A DNA stretch of 64,000 bases from BOKV01 sp041739225 (GCA_041739225.1 JBGSOG010000079.1:15617-79616), one strand, 5' to 3'; positions 43,755-53,485 are shown, counted from the first letter of the stretch. Translations and numbers: made by a program. Notes: generated by a model not told the origin, from the sequence alone.

Positions 43755-44219
43755 ATGACCGAAAATTCGAAATATCACCCACTTTTTGAGTACCTGCTTT
43801 TTTCGGGGCAGGGCTCCTTGCAAATGTCCTTTGCTGATATCGAGTCAATTCTTGGAGCACGTCTGCCATTGTCGGCACGCAAGCGGGATGAATGGTGGAG
43901 CAACAGCCCCAATGGTCATAGCCAGGCCCGCGCATGGATGCGCGCGAACTATGTTGCTTCCAAAGTCAATATCGCAAACGAGACGGTCATTTTCTCACTG
44001 AAAGATTGGTCTGAAAAATATCAGAAATCGAGCTTGCGCGCAGCCGACCAAACCGCGCAAAAAGGTATGGCCGAGGAACCGCAGAAGCCTTACGGCGAGG
44101 AACGAGTGAGCGGTAATGTCGGGGATCATCCGCTATTTGGTATCTGGAAGGACAAGGCAACTTTGCTGCCGGACCATGATTACACAAAACCTGTATTTAG
44201 CGGCAACGGACCCACGTGA
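43755..44219 (+). CDS. DUF7662-domain protein, putative antitoxin partner of VapC
   Basis: A 154-residue protein. Residues 1-75 match a small domain I recall as DUF7662 (HPLFEYLL, LQMSFADIESILG, LPLSARKRDEWWSN, HSQARAWMRANY). A charged linker follows and the last 30 residues contain HPLFGIWKDKATL, which resembles the toxin-binding tail of VapB-type antitoxins. Its stop codon overlaps the toxin gene start (GTGA). I infer a DNA-binding antitoxin; no standard antitoxin fold (AbrB, RHH, Phd) is seen. The ATG at 43755 has no strong ribosome site. Confidence 0.72.
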   Translation: MTENSKYHPLFEYLLFSGQGSLQMSFADIESILGARLPLSARKRDEWWSNSPNGHSQARAWMRANYVASKVNIANETVIFSLKDWSEKYQKSSLRAADQTAQKGMAEEPQKPYGEERVSGNVGDHPLFGIWKDKATLLPDHDYTKPVFSGNGPT

Positions 44220-44632
44220 CCGGGCGCCTTCTTTTGGATACATGCGCGGTCATCTGGATTGCGCTTGATCAGGCAATAAACGCAAAAACGAAGCTGGCTA
44301 TCAATGCAGAATGGGCGGAAAACCAAAATGTATGTATTTCACCTATTTCAGCGTGGGAACTTGGGTTGTTGAGTGCAAAAGGGAGGTTTCCCACGACAAA
44401 GCCCCCGATTGCCTTGTTCAACGAGATCGTTGCGACACGCGGGATAAAAATCGAAGCTCTGTCCCCGGAAATTCTTGTTGAATCCTCTTTCCTGCCCGGC
44501 GAAATTCACGGAGATCCTGCTGATCGGATCATCATTGCGACTGCCCGAAAGCATGACTTGATAATTGTCACCCGCGACAAGGCGATACTGGATTATGGTG
44601 CTGCTGGTCATGTAAGAACCCTGAATTGCTGA
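44216..44632 (+). CDS. PIN-domain ribonuclease toxin, VapC family
   Basis: A 138-residue PIN-domain protein. The acidic active-site residues are visible: Asp in LLLDTCAVIW, Glu in SAWELGLL, and the paired Asp in GDPADRIIIATA followed by VTRDKAI. VapC toxins cut tRNA or rRNA until bound by their antitoxin. It starts at a GTG overlapping the stop of the upstream DUF7662 gene, a typical toxin-antitoxin order with coupled translation. Confidence 0.88.
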   Translation: MTGRLLLDTCAVIWIALDQAINAKTKLAINAEWAENQNVCISPISAWELGLLSAKGRFPTTKPPIALFNEIVATRGIKIEALSPEILVESSFLPGEIHGDPADRIIIATARKHDLIIVTRDKAILDYGAAGHVRTLNC

Positions 44633-44659
44633 TCCCGACTGCTGAACAGGAGTTAAAAT

Positions 44660-46045
44660 TTGAATACGCTTGAATGTATTTCCCCGATCGATGGCTCGGT
44701 CTATGCCGAACGTCCAATCATGGCGTCCAGTGCCGCGCAGAACGCACTTGAACGCGCCCGAAAGGCACAGAAATCATGGGCCGCACGTCCGCTTTCCGAG
44801 CGTTCGGCGCTGGTCAAAGCCGGTGTTGCCCGGCTTAACGAGATGAAGGACGACGTGGTCCTTGAGCTCGCATGGATGATGGGAAGGCCGGTTCGCTATG
44901 GTGGCGAGTTTGGCGGGGTCAACGAGCGTACAGATTACATGGCGAAGATCGCCGAGCGGGCGCTCGCCCCGATTGTCACCGAAGACAGCGAGATGTTCGA
45001 GCGGCGTATCATGCGCGAGCCACACGGCATCGTCTTTGTTGTTGCGCCGTGGAACTACCCGTACCTCACTGCAATCAACACGGTGGTTCCTGCGCTGCTC
45101 GCAGGCAATGCGGTAATCATCAAACATGCGACGCAGACTTTGCTGGTTGGCGAGCGAATGGTTCGGGCATTCGTCGAAGCTGGAATGGATGAGAACCTGT
45201 TCCAGAATTTCTTTCTTGACCATTCGACAACCGAGCAGCTGATTGGCGCGCGTTCGTTCGACTTCATCAACTTCACCGGATCGGTAAATGGCGGACGGGC
45301 CATCGAGCGCGCAGCTGCAGGAACCTTTACCGGCCTTGGCCTCGAACTCGGCGGCAAAGACCCTGGCTATGTCATGGAGGACGCAGACCTCGACTGGGCG
45401 GTTGACGTTTTGATGGACGGCGCGCTCTACAATTCGGGTCAGTGCTGCTGCGGCATCGAGCGGATTTATGTGACCGAACGACTTTACAAGCCATTTGTCG
45501 AAAAGGCGGTTGCCTGGGCAAACGACCTGAAGCTGGGCAACCCGCTGGACGCTGCCACCACCATCGGGCCGATGGCCAACCGGCGCTTCGCCGAAGAAGT
45601 GCGCGCGCAAACTGGCGAAGCGCTGGCAGACGGCGCGCGTGCCCTGATCGACCCCAAGAACTTCCCGCAGGATGATGGCGGCGCCTATCTGATGCCGCAA
45701 GTTCTGGTGGACGTGAACCACAAGATGCGGGTGATGCGCGATGAGAGCTTCGGCCCGGTCGTCGGCATCATGCCGGTCAAGAACGATGAAGAAGCACTGG
45801 CGCTGATGAATGATTGCGAGTTCGGTCTTACCGCCTCGCTGTGGACCAGCGACCCGGACCGTGCGGCACGGCTCGGTGCGCAAATCGAGACCGGCACCGT
45901 GTTCATGAACCGCGCCGATTATCTTGACCCGTCATTGTGCTGGACAGGCTGCAAGAATACCGGGCGCGGCGGCGGACTTTCCGAAATCGGCTATCACAAC
46001 TTGACCCGACCCAAATCCTATCACCTGAGAAAGCGCAAAGCATGA
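44660..46045 (+). CDS. Aldehyde dehydrogenase family protein
   Basis: A 461-residue NAD(P)-dependent dehydrogenase with the catalytic Glu in LELGGKDPGYV and catalytic Cys in SGQCCCGIERIYV (three cysteines in a row). It would oxidise the aldehyde formed by the GMC oxidoreductase or Fe-ADH of this cluster. The start is a TTG at 44660 with GGAG seven bases upstream. Its stop overlaps the Fe-ADH start as ATGA. Confidence 0.9.
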   Translation: MNTLECISPIDGSVYAERPIMASSAAQNALERARKAQKSWAARPLSERSALVKAGVARLNEMKDDVVLELAWMMGRPVRYGGEFGGVNERTDYMAKIAERALAPIVTEDSEMFERRIMREPHGIVFVVAPWNYPYLTAINTVVPALLAGNAVIIKHATQTLLVGERMVRAFVEAGMDENLFQNFFLDHSTTEQLIGARSFDFINFTGSVNGGRAIERAAAGTFTGLGLELGGKDPGYVMEDADLDWAVDVLMDGALYNSGQCCCGIERIYVTERLYKPFVEKAVAWANDLKLGNPLDAATTIGPMANRRFAEEVRAQTGEALADGARALIDPKNFPQDDGGAYLMPQVLVDVNHKMRVMRDESFGPVVGIMPVKNDEEALALMNDCEFGLTASLWTSDPDRAARLGAQIETGTVFMNRADYLDPSLCWTGCKNTGRGGGLSEIGYHNLTRPKSYHLRKRKA

Positions 46046-47205
46046 GCCTCGTTTCCAAATGGAACTACCCAACCACCGTTCGTTTCGGCAATGGCCGCAT
46101 CTCCGAACTGGCCGAGGCCTGCCTTTCATCGGGCATCAAGAACCCGTTGTTTGTCACCGACCCGGGCCTTGCAAAAATGCCGATTGTTGCTGGTGCCCTC
46201 AAGGTGCTCGACGATGGCGGCGTGAAATACGGGCTGTTTCACGATGTGCAGCCCAACCCGGTTGCCGCCAATGTGGAAGCCGGTATCAAGGCCGTGCGCG
46301 CCGGCAAGCATGACGGCGTCATCGCTTTTGGCGGCGGCTCGGCGCTCGACGTTGCCAAGGTCATCGCGTTCATGGCGGGCCAGACACGCCCGATGTGGGA
46401 CTTTGAAGATGTCGGTGATTGGTGGACGCGGGCAGACCCGAACGGAATTCTGCCAGTGATCGCGGTACCGACCACTGCCGGTACCGGCTCCGAAGTTGGC
46501 CGTGCCGGTGTCATCACCAATGAGGAAACCGCAACAAAAAAGGTCATTTTCCACCCGAAGATGATGCCGGTGATTGTGATTGCCGATCCGGAACTGACCG
46601 CAGGCATGCCGCCGTTCATCACGGCAGGCACCGGCATGGATGCGCTGGCGCATTGCCTCGAAGCCTATTGTGCGCCGGGATATCACCCGATGGCCGATGG
46701 CATTGCACTGGAAGGCATGCGGCTGGTGTTTGAAAACCTGCCAAGAGCGTATGCCAATGGCAAGGACCTCAAGGCCCGTGCGCACATGATGTCGGCGGCA
46801 GCGATGGGCGCCACTGCGTTTCAGAAGGGGCTTGGCGCGATCCATTCGCTGTCGCACCCCATCGGCTCGCTCTACCACACCCACCATGGCATGACGAACG
46901 CCGTGTTCATGCCCTATGTGCTGGATTTCAACCGCAAGGCAATTGAAGACAGGATCGAGCCGGCGGCGCGTTATCTGGGCATCAAGGGCGGGTTCGACGG
47001 CTTCCGCAAGGCAGTGATCAAACTGCGCAAAGAGTTGAAGGTGCCGCACACGCTGGGTGGCCTGGTGAAGGGCTTTGACCCGGATAAGAAGCGCAAGACG
47101 CTGATTGCCGACATGGCAATTGTCGACCCGACAGCGGGCGGCAATCCGGTAAAGTTGACCAAGAAGGGCGCGCTGGCAATTCTTGAAGCGGCGATGGAAG
47201 GCTAA
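46042..47205 (+). CDS. Iron-containing alcohol dehydrogenase
   Basis: A 387-residue group III alcohol dehydrogenase. NAD binding is shown by GGGSALDVAKVIAF and PTTAGTGSEV; the metal-binding histidines lie in MDALAHCLEAY and HSLSHPIGSLYHTHHG. Coupled to the ALDH by an ATGA overlap, so alcohol-to-acid conversion in two steps is likely. Its end overlaps by 4 bp the end of the convergent hydrolase gene. Confidence 0.92.
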   Translation: MSLVSKWNYPTTVRFGNGRISELAEACLSSGIKNPLFVTDPGLAKMPIVAGALKVLDDGGVKYGLFHDVQPNPVAANVEAGIKAVRAGKHDGVIAFGGGSALDVAKVIAFMAGQTRPMWDFEDVGDWWTRADPNGILPVIAVPTTAGTGSEVGRAGVITNEETATKKVIFHPKMMPVIVIADPELTAGMPPFITAGTGMDALAHCLEAYCAPGYHPMADGIALEGMRLVFENLPRAYANGKDLKARAHMMSAAAMGATAFQKGLGAIHSLSHPIGSLYHTHHGMTNAVFMPYVLDFNRKAIEDRIEPAARYLGIKGGFDGFRKAVIKLRKELKVPHTLGGLVKGFDPDKKRKTLIADMAIVDPTAGGNPVKLTKKGALAILEAAMEG

Positions 47206-48710
47206 ACGCCGATTGAATGGCCAGTCAGCCTGCGGTCGGCGCGTTCCATGCGCCGGTCAATCATCATGGCGCGCAGGCGGGATATCTCGCCTTTGTGTTG
47301 CGACTGTCCGGCGAGGTTTTCAGTTTCCAGCGGATCATCCCGCAGATCGAAAAGCATCGGTTCGATGCCGCCGTTGAAGTGGACATATTTCCAGCGACCG
47401 TGACGCAAAATCGCGACGTTGCAGCGGTTTTCCGGCAGGTCCCAAGCGCGTTGGTAGCGCGTCGGCGTGACAGGCGAAGCCAGGTCCATCTCCATGAATG
47501 CCATGTCGGGGCGGGTAGGCGCGCCACCGGCGATGAACGGCGCCAGCGAATTCCCGTCAAAGGCTGGCGGGGGCGTTTGGCCCATGAATTCAAGGATGGT
47601 CGGGGCAATGTCGATCGACTGCGTGATGGCGGAAACATGCCGTCCCGATTGCATGGAAAAGCGGGGATCGCGGATGATCAATGGCACGCGCCATGCTGGT
47701 TCAAACACGCTTTCCTTGCCCCACATGCCCTTGTCGCCGAGCATTTCGCCATGGTCGCCGGTTATGATCACCAGTGTGTTGTCGCGCTGGCCGGTGGCGT
47801 CCAGCCAGTCGAGTATCCGGCCGATGTGATGGTCAACTTCGGCGACAAGCCCGAGGTAGACGGCTCGCAGGGCTGCAATGGCATCTTGTTTCAGCGTAGC
47901 GCAGTTTCCGTCAAAGCCATAAAACAAGCCATGGTTGGAAGGTGCTGAAGACCAGGCATCGAGGAATGGATGCGAAGGCAGCGCGCCCAATGGCAGCGGC
48001 ATGTTTGCCGGGGAAACCAGTTCGTTCCACGGGGCGGGGGCGACGAGTGGCGGATGCGGGCGGATGAATGTGAGATGGGCAAACCATGGCTTGTCCAACC
48101 GCGCACCCATTTGCTGGATGAACCGGTCGGCCAGATAGGCTGTGTCGCTGTCTTGCGCCCTGTAAAGTGCGGGGTCGGTTATGGCCGGTCTGTTGGAGCC
48201 GTCTGGTGCCACCGGGCGATAAAGTGACGGGATCGCTTTATCATTGGGCATCTCCAGTTTGTAGCCTTTGGAAAGCAAATATCCGGGCCATTCGCGGCCG
48301 GATTCCATCCGCATTTCGGCAAGTTCCCGAAAGCCGCGCGCCACGCCTTCGTAGCTTGAGAGGTCGGGATCGCCGGTGACCCGTTCGCCGGGGTCGGGTG
48401 CGATGTCGCTGTAACCAAACAGTAACGGTTCATAGCCGGCTTTTCGTGCCTCGGTTCCCAGGGTCGCATGGTGGCGGGCAAGCGGTGTTCCGTTTCGGAT
48501 CGCGCGATGGTTCATCGCGTACAGGCCAGTCAGCAGGCTTGCCCGCGCCGGACCGCAGGGCAGGGTGACCGTATAGTGGTTGTCAAAAGCGACTCCCTGC
48601 GCAGCCAGCTTGTCCAGATTGGGCGTCGGGACGAGGTCTGCCAAAGCTCCGTTCAGCACATCGGCGCGGATCTGGTCGATGGTGATGAACAGGACATTTC
48701 CGCGCTGCAT
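47202..48710 (-). CDS. Phosphonate monoester hydrolase (alkaline phosphatase/sulfatase superfamily)
   Basis: A 502-residue hydrolase. The PCGPARASLLTGLYAMNHRA segment is nearly that of rhizobial phosphonate monoester hydrolase: the Cys of CxPxR is converted to formylglycine, the nucleophile. Other metal ligands lie in TIDQIRAD near the start and TGDHGEMLGDKGMWGK. It releases phosphonates from their esters, which fits its place at the end of the phnF-W-A-Y operon. An arylsulfatase role is possible but less likely. No maturation enzyme is in view. Confidence 0.85.
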   Translation of the reverse strand: MQRGNVLFITIDQIRADVLNGALADLVPTPNLDKLAAQGVAFDNHYTVTLPCGPARASLLTGLYAMNHRAIRNGTPLARHHATLGTEARKAGYEPLLFGYSDIAPDPGERVTGDPDLSSYEGVARGFRELAEMRMESGREWPGYLLSKGYKLEMPNDKAIPSLYRPVAPDGSNRPAITDPALYRAQDSDTAYLADRFIQQMGARLDKPWFAHLTFIRPHPPLVAPAPWNELVSPANMPLPLGALPSHPFLDAWSSAPSNHGLFYGFDGNCATLKQDAIAALRAVYLGLVAEVDHHIGRILDWLDATGQRDNTLVIITGDHGEMLGDKGMWGKESVFEPAWRVPLIIRDPRFSMQSGRHVSAITQSIDIAPTILEFMGQTPPPAFDGNSLAPFIAGGAPTRPDMAFMEMDLASPVTPTRYQRAWDLPENRCNVAILRHGRWKYVHFNGGIEPMLFDLRDDPLETENLAGQSQHKGEISRLRAMMIDRRMERADRRLTGHSIGV

Positions 48711-48727
48711 TGAATTCCCCTCGCAAT

Positions 48728-50188
48728 TTATGCCGCCGGCCAGGGCAGCGACCAGGTCTTCACATTGGTGAAGAATTTCATGGCCTCCGAGACGCCTTCC
48801 TTGACGCCATTGCCGCTGTCCTTGATACCGCCAAAGGGTGACATTTCGATGCGGTATCCCGGCTGTTCCCAGATGTTGACGGTGCCGACATTCAGGCCCT
48901 CGACATAGGCGGTCATCCGGTCAAGCCGGTTGGTGCAAACGCCCGCAGACAGACCAAACGGCGTGGAATTGGAAATCTCCATCACCTGCAAATCATTGTC
49001 CGGAACGCGAACGATCGGGATGATCGGGCCGAAAGTTTCCTCAAAAACCAGTTCACTGGCATGCGGCACATGGTCGACGACGATTGGCGGCAACAGGGCA
49101 CCCTGACGGCCCGGATTGTAGAGCACCTTCGCGCCTTGTCGCTCTGCATCATGGACGCGCTGCTCAAAAGTCGCGGCGGCGTGTTCATGCACAACGCAAC
49201 CCAATTCGGTGGCAGGGTCCATCGGATCACCGAACCGGATGGCCTTGGCGCGTTCGAGGATCATCGGAACCAGGCGGTCGGCGACGCTTTCCTGAACAAG
49301 AATGCGCTTGATGGCGGTACAACGCTGGCCGGAATTACCTGTGGCTCCGGCTACGGCTATTTGTGCGGCCCTGGCAAGATCGGTTTCGCTCAAATCGTTC
49401 AAAACGATCAGCGGATCGTTGCCGCCCAGTTCCAGCGCGGCGCGCTTGTAACCAGCCTTGTTTGCGATCATCTTGCCCACCTTGACGCCGCCGGTAAACG
49501 TGATGACGGCGATGTGGTCGTTGACGATCATTTCCTCGCCGATGTCGTCGGGCCAGCCAGTCACAATCTGGAACATTTGCGGCGGCAGGCCCGCTTCGTA
49601 CAACAAGTTGGCAAGCAATATGGCGGTCAATGGCGTCAGTTCGGTCGGCTTGCACACCACGCAATTGTTGGTGGCGATGGCCGGGGCAATCTTGTGCGAC
49701 ACCATGTTGAGCGGATGGTTGAACGGCGTGATTGCCGAGATCACGCCCACCGGCTCGCGCTTGGTGAATATCTTGCGCTCCTTGCCATTCGCTGTGATGT
49801 CGCAAGAGAAAATCTGGCCATCGTCGAGGATGGACATTTGTCCGGCCAGCATGAACACGTCCTGTGCCCGCACAGTCTCGTAGCGGGCATGCTGCAAGGA
49901 AATGCCAAGCTCAAGCGTGATCAGCCGGGCGATTGCATCGCGCCGTTCACCGATCAGGGCTGCCGTGCGGAACAGGATTTGCTGGCGCTGATAACGTGTC
50001 AACGACGGCTTGTAGCCTGCGGCAATTTCGAAGGCCCGCGCGGCGTGTTCGCGTGTTCCGGCAGGTACGGTGCCAATGACCTCGTTGGTAAACGGGTAAC
50101 GAACTTCGATCACGCCGCTCGCGAATACTTTTTCGCCGCCGATGCGCATTCCCTCAACACGGATCTCGCGGTCTGGCTGGTTCAGCAT
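48728..50188 (-). CDS. phnY: Phosphonoacetaldehyde dehydrogenase
   Basis: A 486-residue aldehyde dehydrogenase with catalytic Glu in LELGGNDP and Cys in GNSGQRCTAIKR, and TPFNHPLNMVSHKIAPA in the cofactor region. In the PhnWAY pathway it oxidises phosphonoacetaldehyde to phosphonoacetate. The name rests mainly on its position between phnA and the monoester hydrolase. The ATG at 50188 lies 10 bp after phnA. Confidence 0.9.
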   Translation of the reverse strand: MLNQPDREIRVEGMRIGGEKVFASGVIEVRYPFTNEVIGTVPAGTREHAARAFEIAAGYKPSLTRYQRQQILFRTAALIGERRDAIARLITLELGISLQHARYETVRAQDVFMLAGQMSILDDGQIFSCDITANGKERKIFTKREPVGVISAITPFNHPLNMVSHKIAPAIATNNCVVCKPTELTPLTAILLANLLYEAGLPPQMFQIVTGWPDDIGEEMIVNDHIAVITFTGGVKVGKMIANKAGYKRAALELGGNDPLIVLNDLSETDLARAAQIAVAGATGNSGQRCTAIKRILVQESVADRLVPMILERAKAIRFGDPMDPATELGCVVHEHAAATFEQRVHDAERQGAKVLYNPGRQGALLPPIVVDHVPHASELVFEETFGPIIPIVRVPDNDLQVMEISNSTPFGLSAGVCTNRLDRMTAYVEGLNVGTVNIWEQPGYRIEMSPFGGIKDSGNGVKEGVSEAMKFFTNVKTWSLPWPAA

Positions 50189-50198
50189 GGCAATCTCC

Positions 50199-51461
50199 TC
50201 ACGCAGCTTTGGTCATTGCCGCCGCCTGTGCGGCAACGGCGAAAGCGTCGAAATTGCGCAAGACCGGCGCTGTGGCAAGGTCCGGCATCACCCGGTTGAC
50301 GATGAACGGGACTTCCTGTTCGGTCAGTCCGCCATGCGAGCGCAGGGGCTCGTTGAGCGCGGCAAGGTCGTGGCGGTGCGCACTGGTTCCGATGGTCATG
50401 TGCTCCGTCGAGACCATCACGATATCGCCAATACGATCTGCCGGAAGTTCGAAACGCGCGCAGGCTTCCTCACGGCCTAGCACCAGCAACATCTGCGGCA
50501 GGGCGGCCAGACGCGCCACGATGTCAGCGCGGTTCGCATCCTTGGGCAGGTAAGCGGTGGCAAACGAGCCGAGCGCGCCGTGGTGCACGACATAGGGGTC
50601 GGTGATCGGCAAGATGACGCGGGCTTTCGCCTCGCCGAGCCACTGGTCCAACAGGTCCTGAACGTAGATGACCGCCGGAGAGCCGTCGGCAAGGTGCTTT
50701 GCCTTCATGCCGTGGTCGGCGGTGATGACAATGGCCGCGCCAGCCTGGTCCAGATCGCCGAGATAACGGTCGAACATTGCGTAAAAGGCATTGGCTTGTG
50801 CGTCGCCCGGCTTGTACTTGTGCTGGATGTAATCGGTGGTGGTCAAGTACATCACGTCCGGGCGCATCTCGTTCAGCAGCTTTACGCCTGCGGCAAAAAC
50901 GAATTCCGAGAGCTCGGCCGAATAGACTTCCGGAACAGCACGGCCAAGCCAGTTTGCGGCATTGTCGATGCCGTTTTCAGCTTTTGTCGTTGTGTTGGAG
51001 CGCTCGGAAGAAAAGCAGACCGCACGACCCGAACCCATGTCGAGGCCATGGCCCAAAAGTGAGCGCAACTTGTCCTTGGCGGTGACAATGGCGACTTTCA
51101 TCCCGGCATCGTGAAAAGCCTTGAACACGGTCGGCGCGCGCAGGAAGCGCGGATCGTTCATCATCACCTCCACGCCGGTCTCCGGCTCGAAAAGGTAATT
51201 ACCGCAAATGCCGTGAACGGCGGGCGGGCGACCAGTGGCGATCGACATGTTGTTGGGATTGGTAAAACTGGGGATGACCGAATGCGCCATCCGGTCGGTG
51301 CCGGTGGCGCGAATGCGTTTGAGATTCGGCATCAAGCCGGCAGCAATGGCAATTTCCAGATATTCCGGCTCGCAACCGTCGAGGCAAATGGCGATGGCCG
51401 GAACCTTGGGTCTATCGTAAGTGCGGCCATTGGCGGTGATCTGCGGGGTGGCGATGTTCAT
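50199..51461 (-). CDS. phnA: Phosphonoacetate hydrolase
   Basis: A 420-residue alkaline-phosphatase-superfamily enzyme that splits phosphonoacetate to acetate and phosphate. Zinc and nucleophile regions are visible: CLDGCEPEYL, SFTNPNNMSIATG (Thr nucleophile) and TADHGMKAKH. The ATG at 51461 has AAGGAT upstream. It sits between phnW and phnY, completing the three-step aminoethylphosphonate pathway. Confidence 0.93.
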   Translation of the reverse strand: MNIATPQITANGRTYDRPKVPAIAICLDGCEPEYLEIAIAAGLMPNLKRIRATGTDRMAHSVIPSFTNPNNMSIATGRPPAVHGICGNYLFEPETGVEVMMNDPRFLRAPTVFKAFHDAGMKVAIVTAKDKLRSLLGHGLDMGSGRAVCFSSERSNTTTKAENGIDNAANWLGRAVPEVYSAELSEFVFAAGVKLLNEMRPDVMYLTTTDYIQHKYKPGDAQANAFYAMFDRYLGDLDQAGAAIVITADHGMKAKHLADGSPAVIYVQDLLDQWLGEAKARVILPITDPYVVHHGALGSFATAYLPKDANRADIVARLAALPQMLLVLGREEACARFELPADRIGDIVMVSTEHMTIGTSAHRHDLAALNEPLRSHGGLTEQEVPFIVNRVMPDLATAPVLRNFDAFAVAAQAAAMTKAA

Positions 51462-51474
51462 TGTTTTTGATCCT

Positions 51475-52659
51475 TCAGGCAGCGAGTTTGGCACGCTCGG
51501 CGAGCGCAGATTGGGGCGGGGCAGCGTTTTCAACACCGAGTTCGGCAAGGGCGGTTTTGGCAGCTTCCACTACCCTGCGCATGATGGCTGCATCCATGCG
51601 GCCAATGCAGCCGACACGGAACGAGTCGACCGCTGTCAGCTTGCCCGGATAAATGATGAAGCCCTGCCGTTTCATGACATCGTAGAATTTGTTGAAATCA
51701 AAACGCGGGTCAGCCGGATTGAAAAACGTGACGATGATCGGCGAAAGCCAAGTGTCATCCAGCAGCGTTTCAAACCCCAGCGCACGCATGCCGGAGACCA
51801 AGGTATCGCGGTTGAAACTATAGCGGGCGTGACGACCCTCCACTGCGCCTTCCGCTTCGTGCAGGCGCAGTGCCTCGAGAAATGCAGCAACTGCATGGGT
51901 GGGCGGAGTGTAACGCCATTGCCCTGTTTTCTCCATCGTTTCCCATTGGGCGTGGAGGTCGAGGCTCAATGAATGGGCATTGCCTTTCGATGCCTGCAGG
52001 GCAGACTTGCGTGCAATCACGAAACCGAAGCCGGGGACGCCCTCGATGCATTTGTTGGCGGACGAAACGATTGCCTCGCAATTGAGCGCTTCAAGATCCA
52101 TTGGCACGCCACCAAAGGCGCTCATCGAGTCGATTAGCAAGGTCTTGCCAGCGGCTTTGACCGCGGCTGCAATTTCCTCGACCGGATTGAGTATGCCGGA
52201 ACTGGTTTCGCAATGCACCGTCACAACATGGGTGATTGCCGGATCTGCCGCTATGGCTGCGGTAACTTCGGTCCCGCGCGGTGGCAGGTAGTCGCCCTTG
52301 TCGATCAGCACATATTCGCGCCCGATATAGCGAATGATGTCGGCAATGCGCTTGCCATACGCTCCATTCGAGAGCACCAGGGTCTTTGCGTTTCGGGGCA
52401 GCAAGGTACCCAGCATCGCTTCCACGCAAAATGTGCCGCTGCCCTGCATTGGCACGCAATCATACGCGCCCATTTTGTCGCCGGACATCGCCAATAGTTG
52501 CCGACGCAGTTGTGCGGTCATGGCGCGAAAGTCGCTGTCCCACGAGCCCCAATCTTTCAGCATAGCCTGTTTGACCGACAATGCGGTCGTCAGCGGGCCG
52601 GGCGTCAGCAGGAATGGCTCGCCGCCGGCCGGGTCCGGGAATGTGTTTGCTTCAGACAA
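51475..52659 (-). CDS. phnW: 2-aminoethylphosphonate-pyruvate transaminase
   Basis: A 394-residue class V PLP aminotransferase converting 2-aminoethylphosphonate and pyruvate to phosphonoacetaldehyde and alanine. LLTPGPLTTA, MQGSGTFCVEAML and the PLP lysine in SSANKCIEGVPGFGF are characteristic. I prefer the TTG at 52659, with an excellent GAGGAG site eight bases upstream and an 8-bp overlap with phnF; an ATG at 52686 would add nine residues. Confidence 0.93.
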   Translation of the reverse strand: MSEANTFPDPAGGEPFLLTPGPLTTALSVKQAMLKDWGSWDSDFRAMTAQLRRQLLAMSGDKMGAYDCVPMQGSGTFCVEAMLGTLLPRNAKTLVLSNGAYGKRIADIIRYIGREYVLIDKGDYLPPRGTEVTAAIAADPAITHVVTVHCETSSGILNPVEEIAAAVKAAGKTLLIDSMSAFGGVPMDLEALNCEAIVSSANKCIEGVPGFGFVIARKSALQASKGNAHSLSLDLHAQWETMEKTGQWRYTPPTHAVAAFLEALRLHEAEGAVEGRHARYSFNRDTLVSGMRALGFETLLDDTWLSPIIVTFFNPADPRFDFNKFYDVMKRQGFIIYPGKLTAVDSFRVGCIGRMDAAIMRRVVEAAKTALAELGVENAAPPQSALAERAKLAA

Positions 52660-53479
52660 TTTGCTTCTCCTCTTTGGCGCTGCCATTCTTCGTTTCCGGA
52701 GCGTCGGAATAATCGATCTGCAAGGACACCCGGTCAGCGGAAAACCGTGTCAACGAATATTGCAAAGGCCTTCCTTCAATGTCGGTGTTGATCGCACGGG
52801 TCACCAGAACAACCGCTCCTGCCGAAAGGCGAAGATCGTCGATGTCCTGGTTGCTTGCGGTGCGCGCTTCAATCGTGGTTGAACGGCGCACATAGTCTGC
52901 GATCCCGAAGCGGGCGAGAGCAGCAGTAATGGATCCGGTTTTTTCAAAGATTGCAGCAAGGCCGGCAAAGCGCGACGCGTCGAACCATGCGGTTGCCCGC
53001 GATACCGGAATTCCGTCTGCTTCACCTACAGATTCAAGGCGCAAGGACAACGTCCCCGCCGGAATTGCGAGTGCGGTCGCGATTTCATCTGTGGCAGGCT
53101 CAACGGTTGAGCCCATCAAACGCGTGCGACGGTCTCGAGCCTGACCCTCAAGGCCTTGTGAAAATCGGGTGCGCCGGGCAATCGGGAAGGCGAGGCGGGC
53201 AGGCTTGATCACAAACGTGCCGCGTCCTTGTTCAGATCTCAAAATGCCTTCGCTGACAAGTGCTGCAATGGCTACGCGCACAGTGTGACGATTGACCTGA
53301 AATTGCGTTGCCAGATCGGTTTCCGGTGGCATGCGGTTTCCATCGGCGTCCGCCGGTGAAACATATTCCGAGCGAATTCGGTCGGCAATTTGCCGCCAAA
53401 GCGCGACGCCGGTGCGCCGTTCCAAATCAGCTTTTTGCCCTGCCTGCGCCAATTTTTGTCCCCCGGCACTGCTATCCAC
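52652..53479 (-). CDS. phnF: GntR/UTRA-family repressor of phosphonate genes
   Basis: A 275-residue regulator: N-terminal GntR winged helix (about 25-95, PPETDLATQFQVNRHTVRVAIAALVSEG and GRGTFV) and a UTRA ligand-binding domain. PhnF-type proteins repress phn genes. It is the first gene of the minus-strand phn operon and divergent from phnG; a TTGTCTA-n6-TAGACAA palindrome in the gap is its likely site. It starts at GTG 53479. Confidence 0.88.
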   Translation of the reverse strand: MDSSAGGQKLAQAGQKADLERRTGVALWRQIADRIRSEYVSPADADGNRMPPETDLATQFQVNRHTVRVAIAALVSEGILRSEQGRGTFVIKPARLAFPIARRTRFSQGLEGQARDRRTRLMGSTVEPATDEIATALAIPAGTLSLRLESVGEADGIPVSRATAWFDASRFAGLAAIFEKTGSITAALARFGIADYVRRSTTIEARTASNQDIDDLRLSAGAVVLVTRAINTDIEGRPLQYSLTRFSADRVSLQIDYSDAPETKNGSAKEEKQIV

Positions 53480-53485
53480 ACCGGC

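Noticed and set aside
49061..50299. Open frame of 412 codons opposite phnY
   Set aside because: It is antisense to a clear aldehyde dehydrogenase and has no family resemblance.
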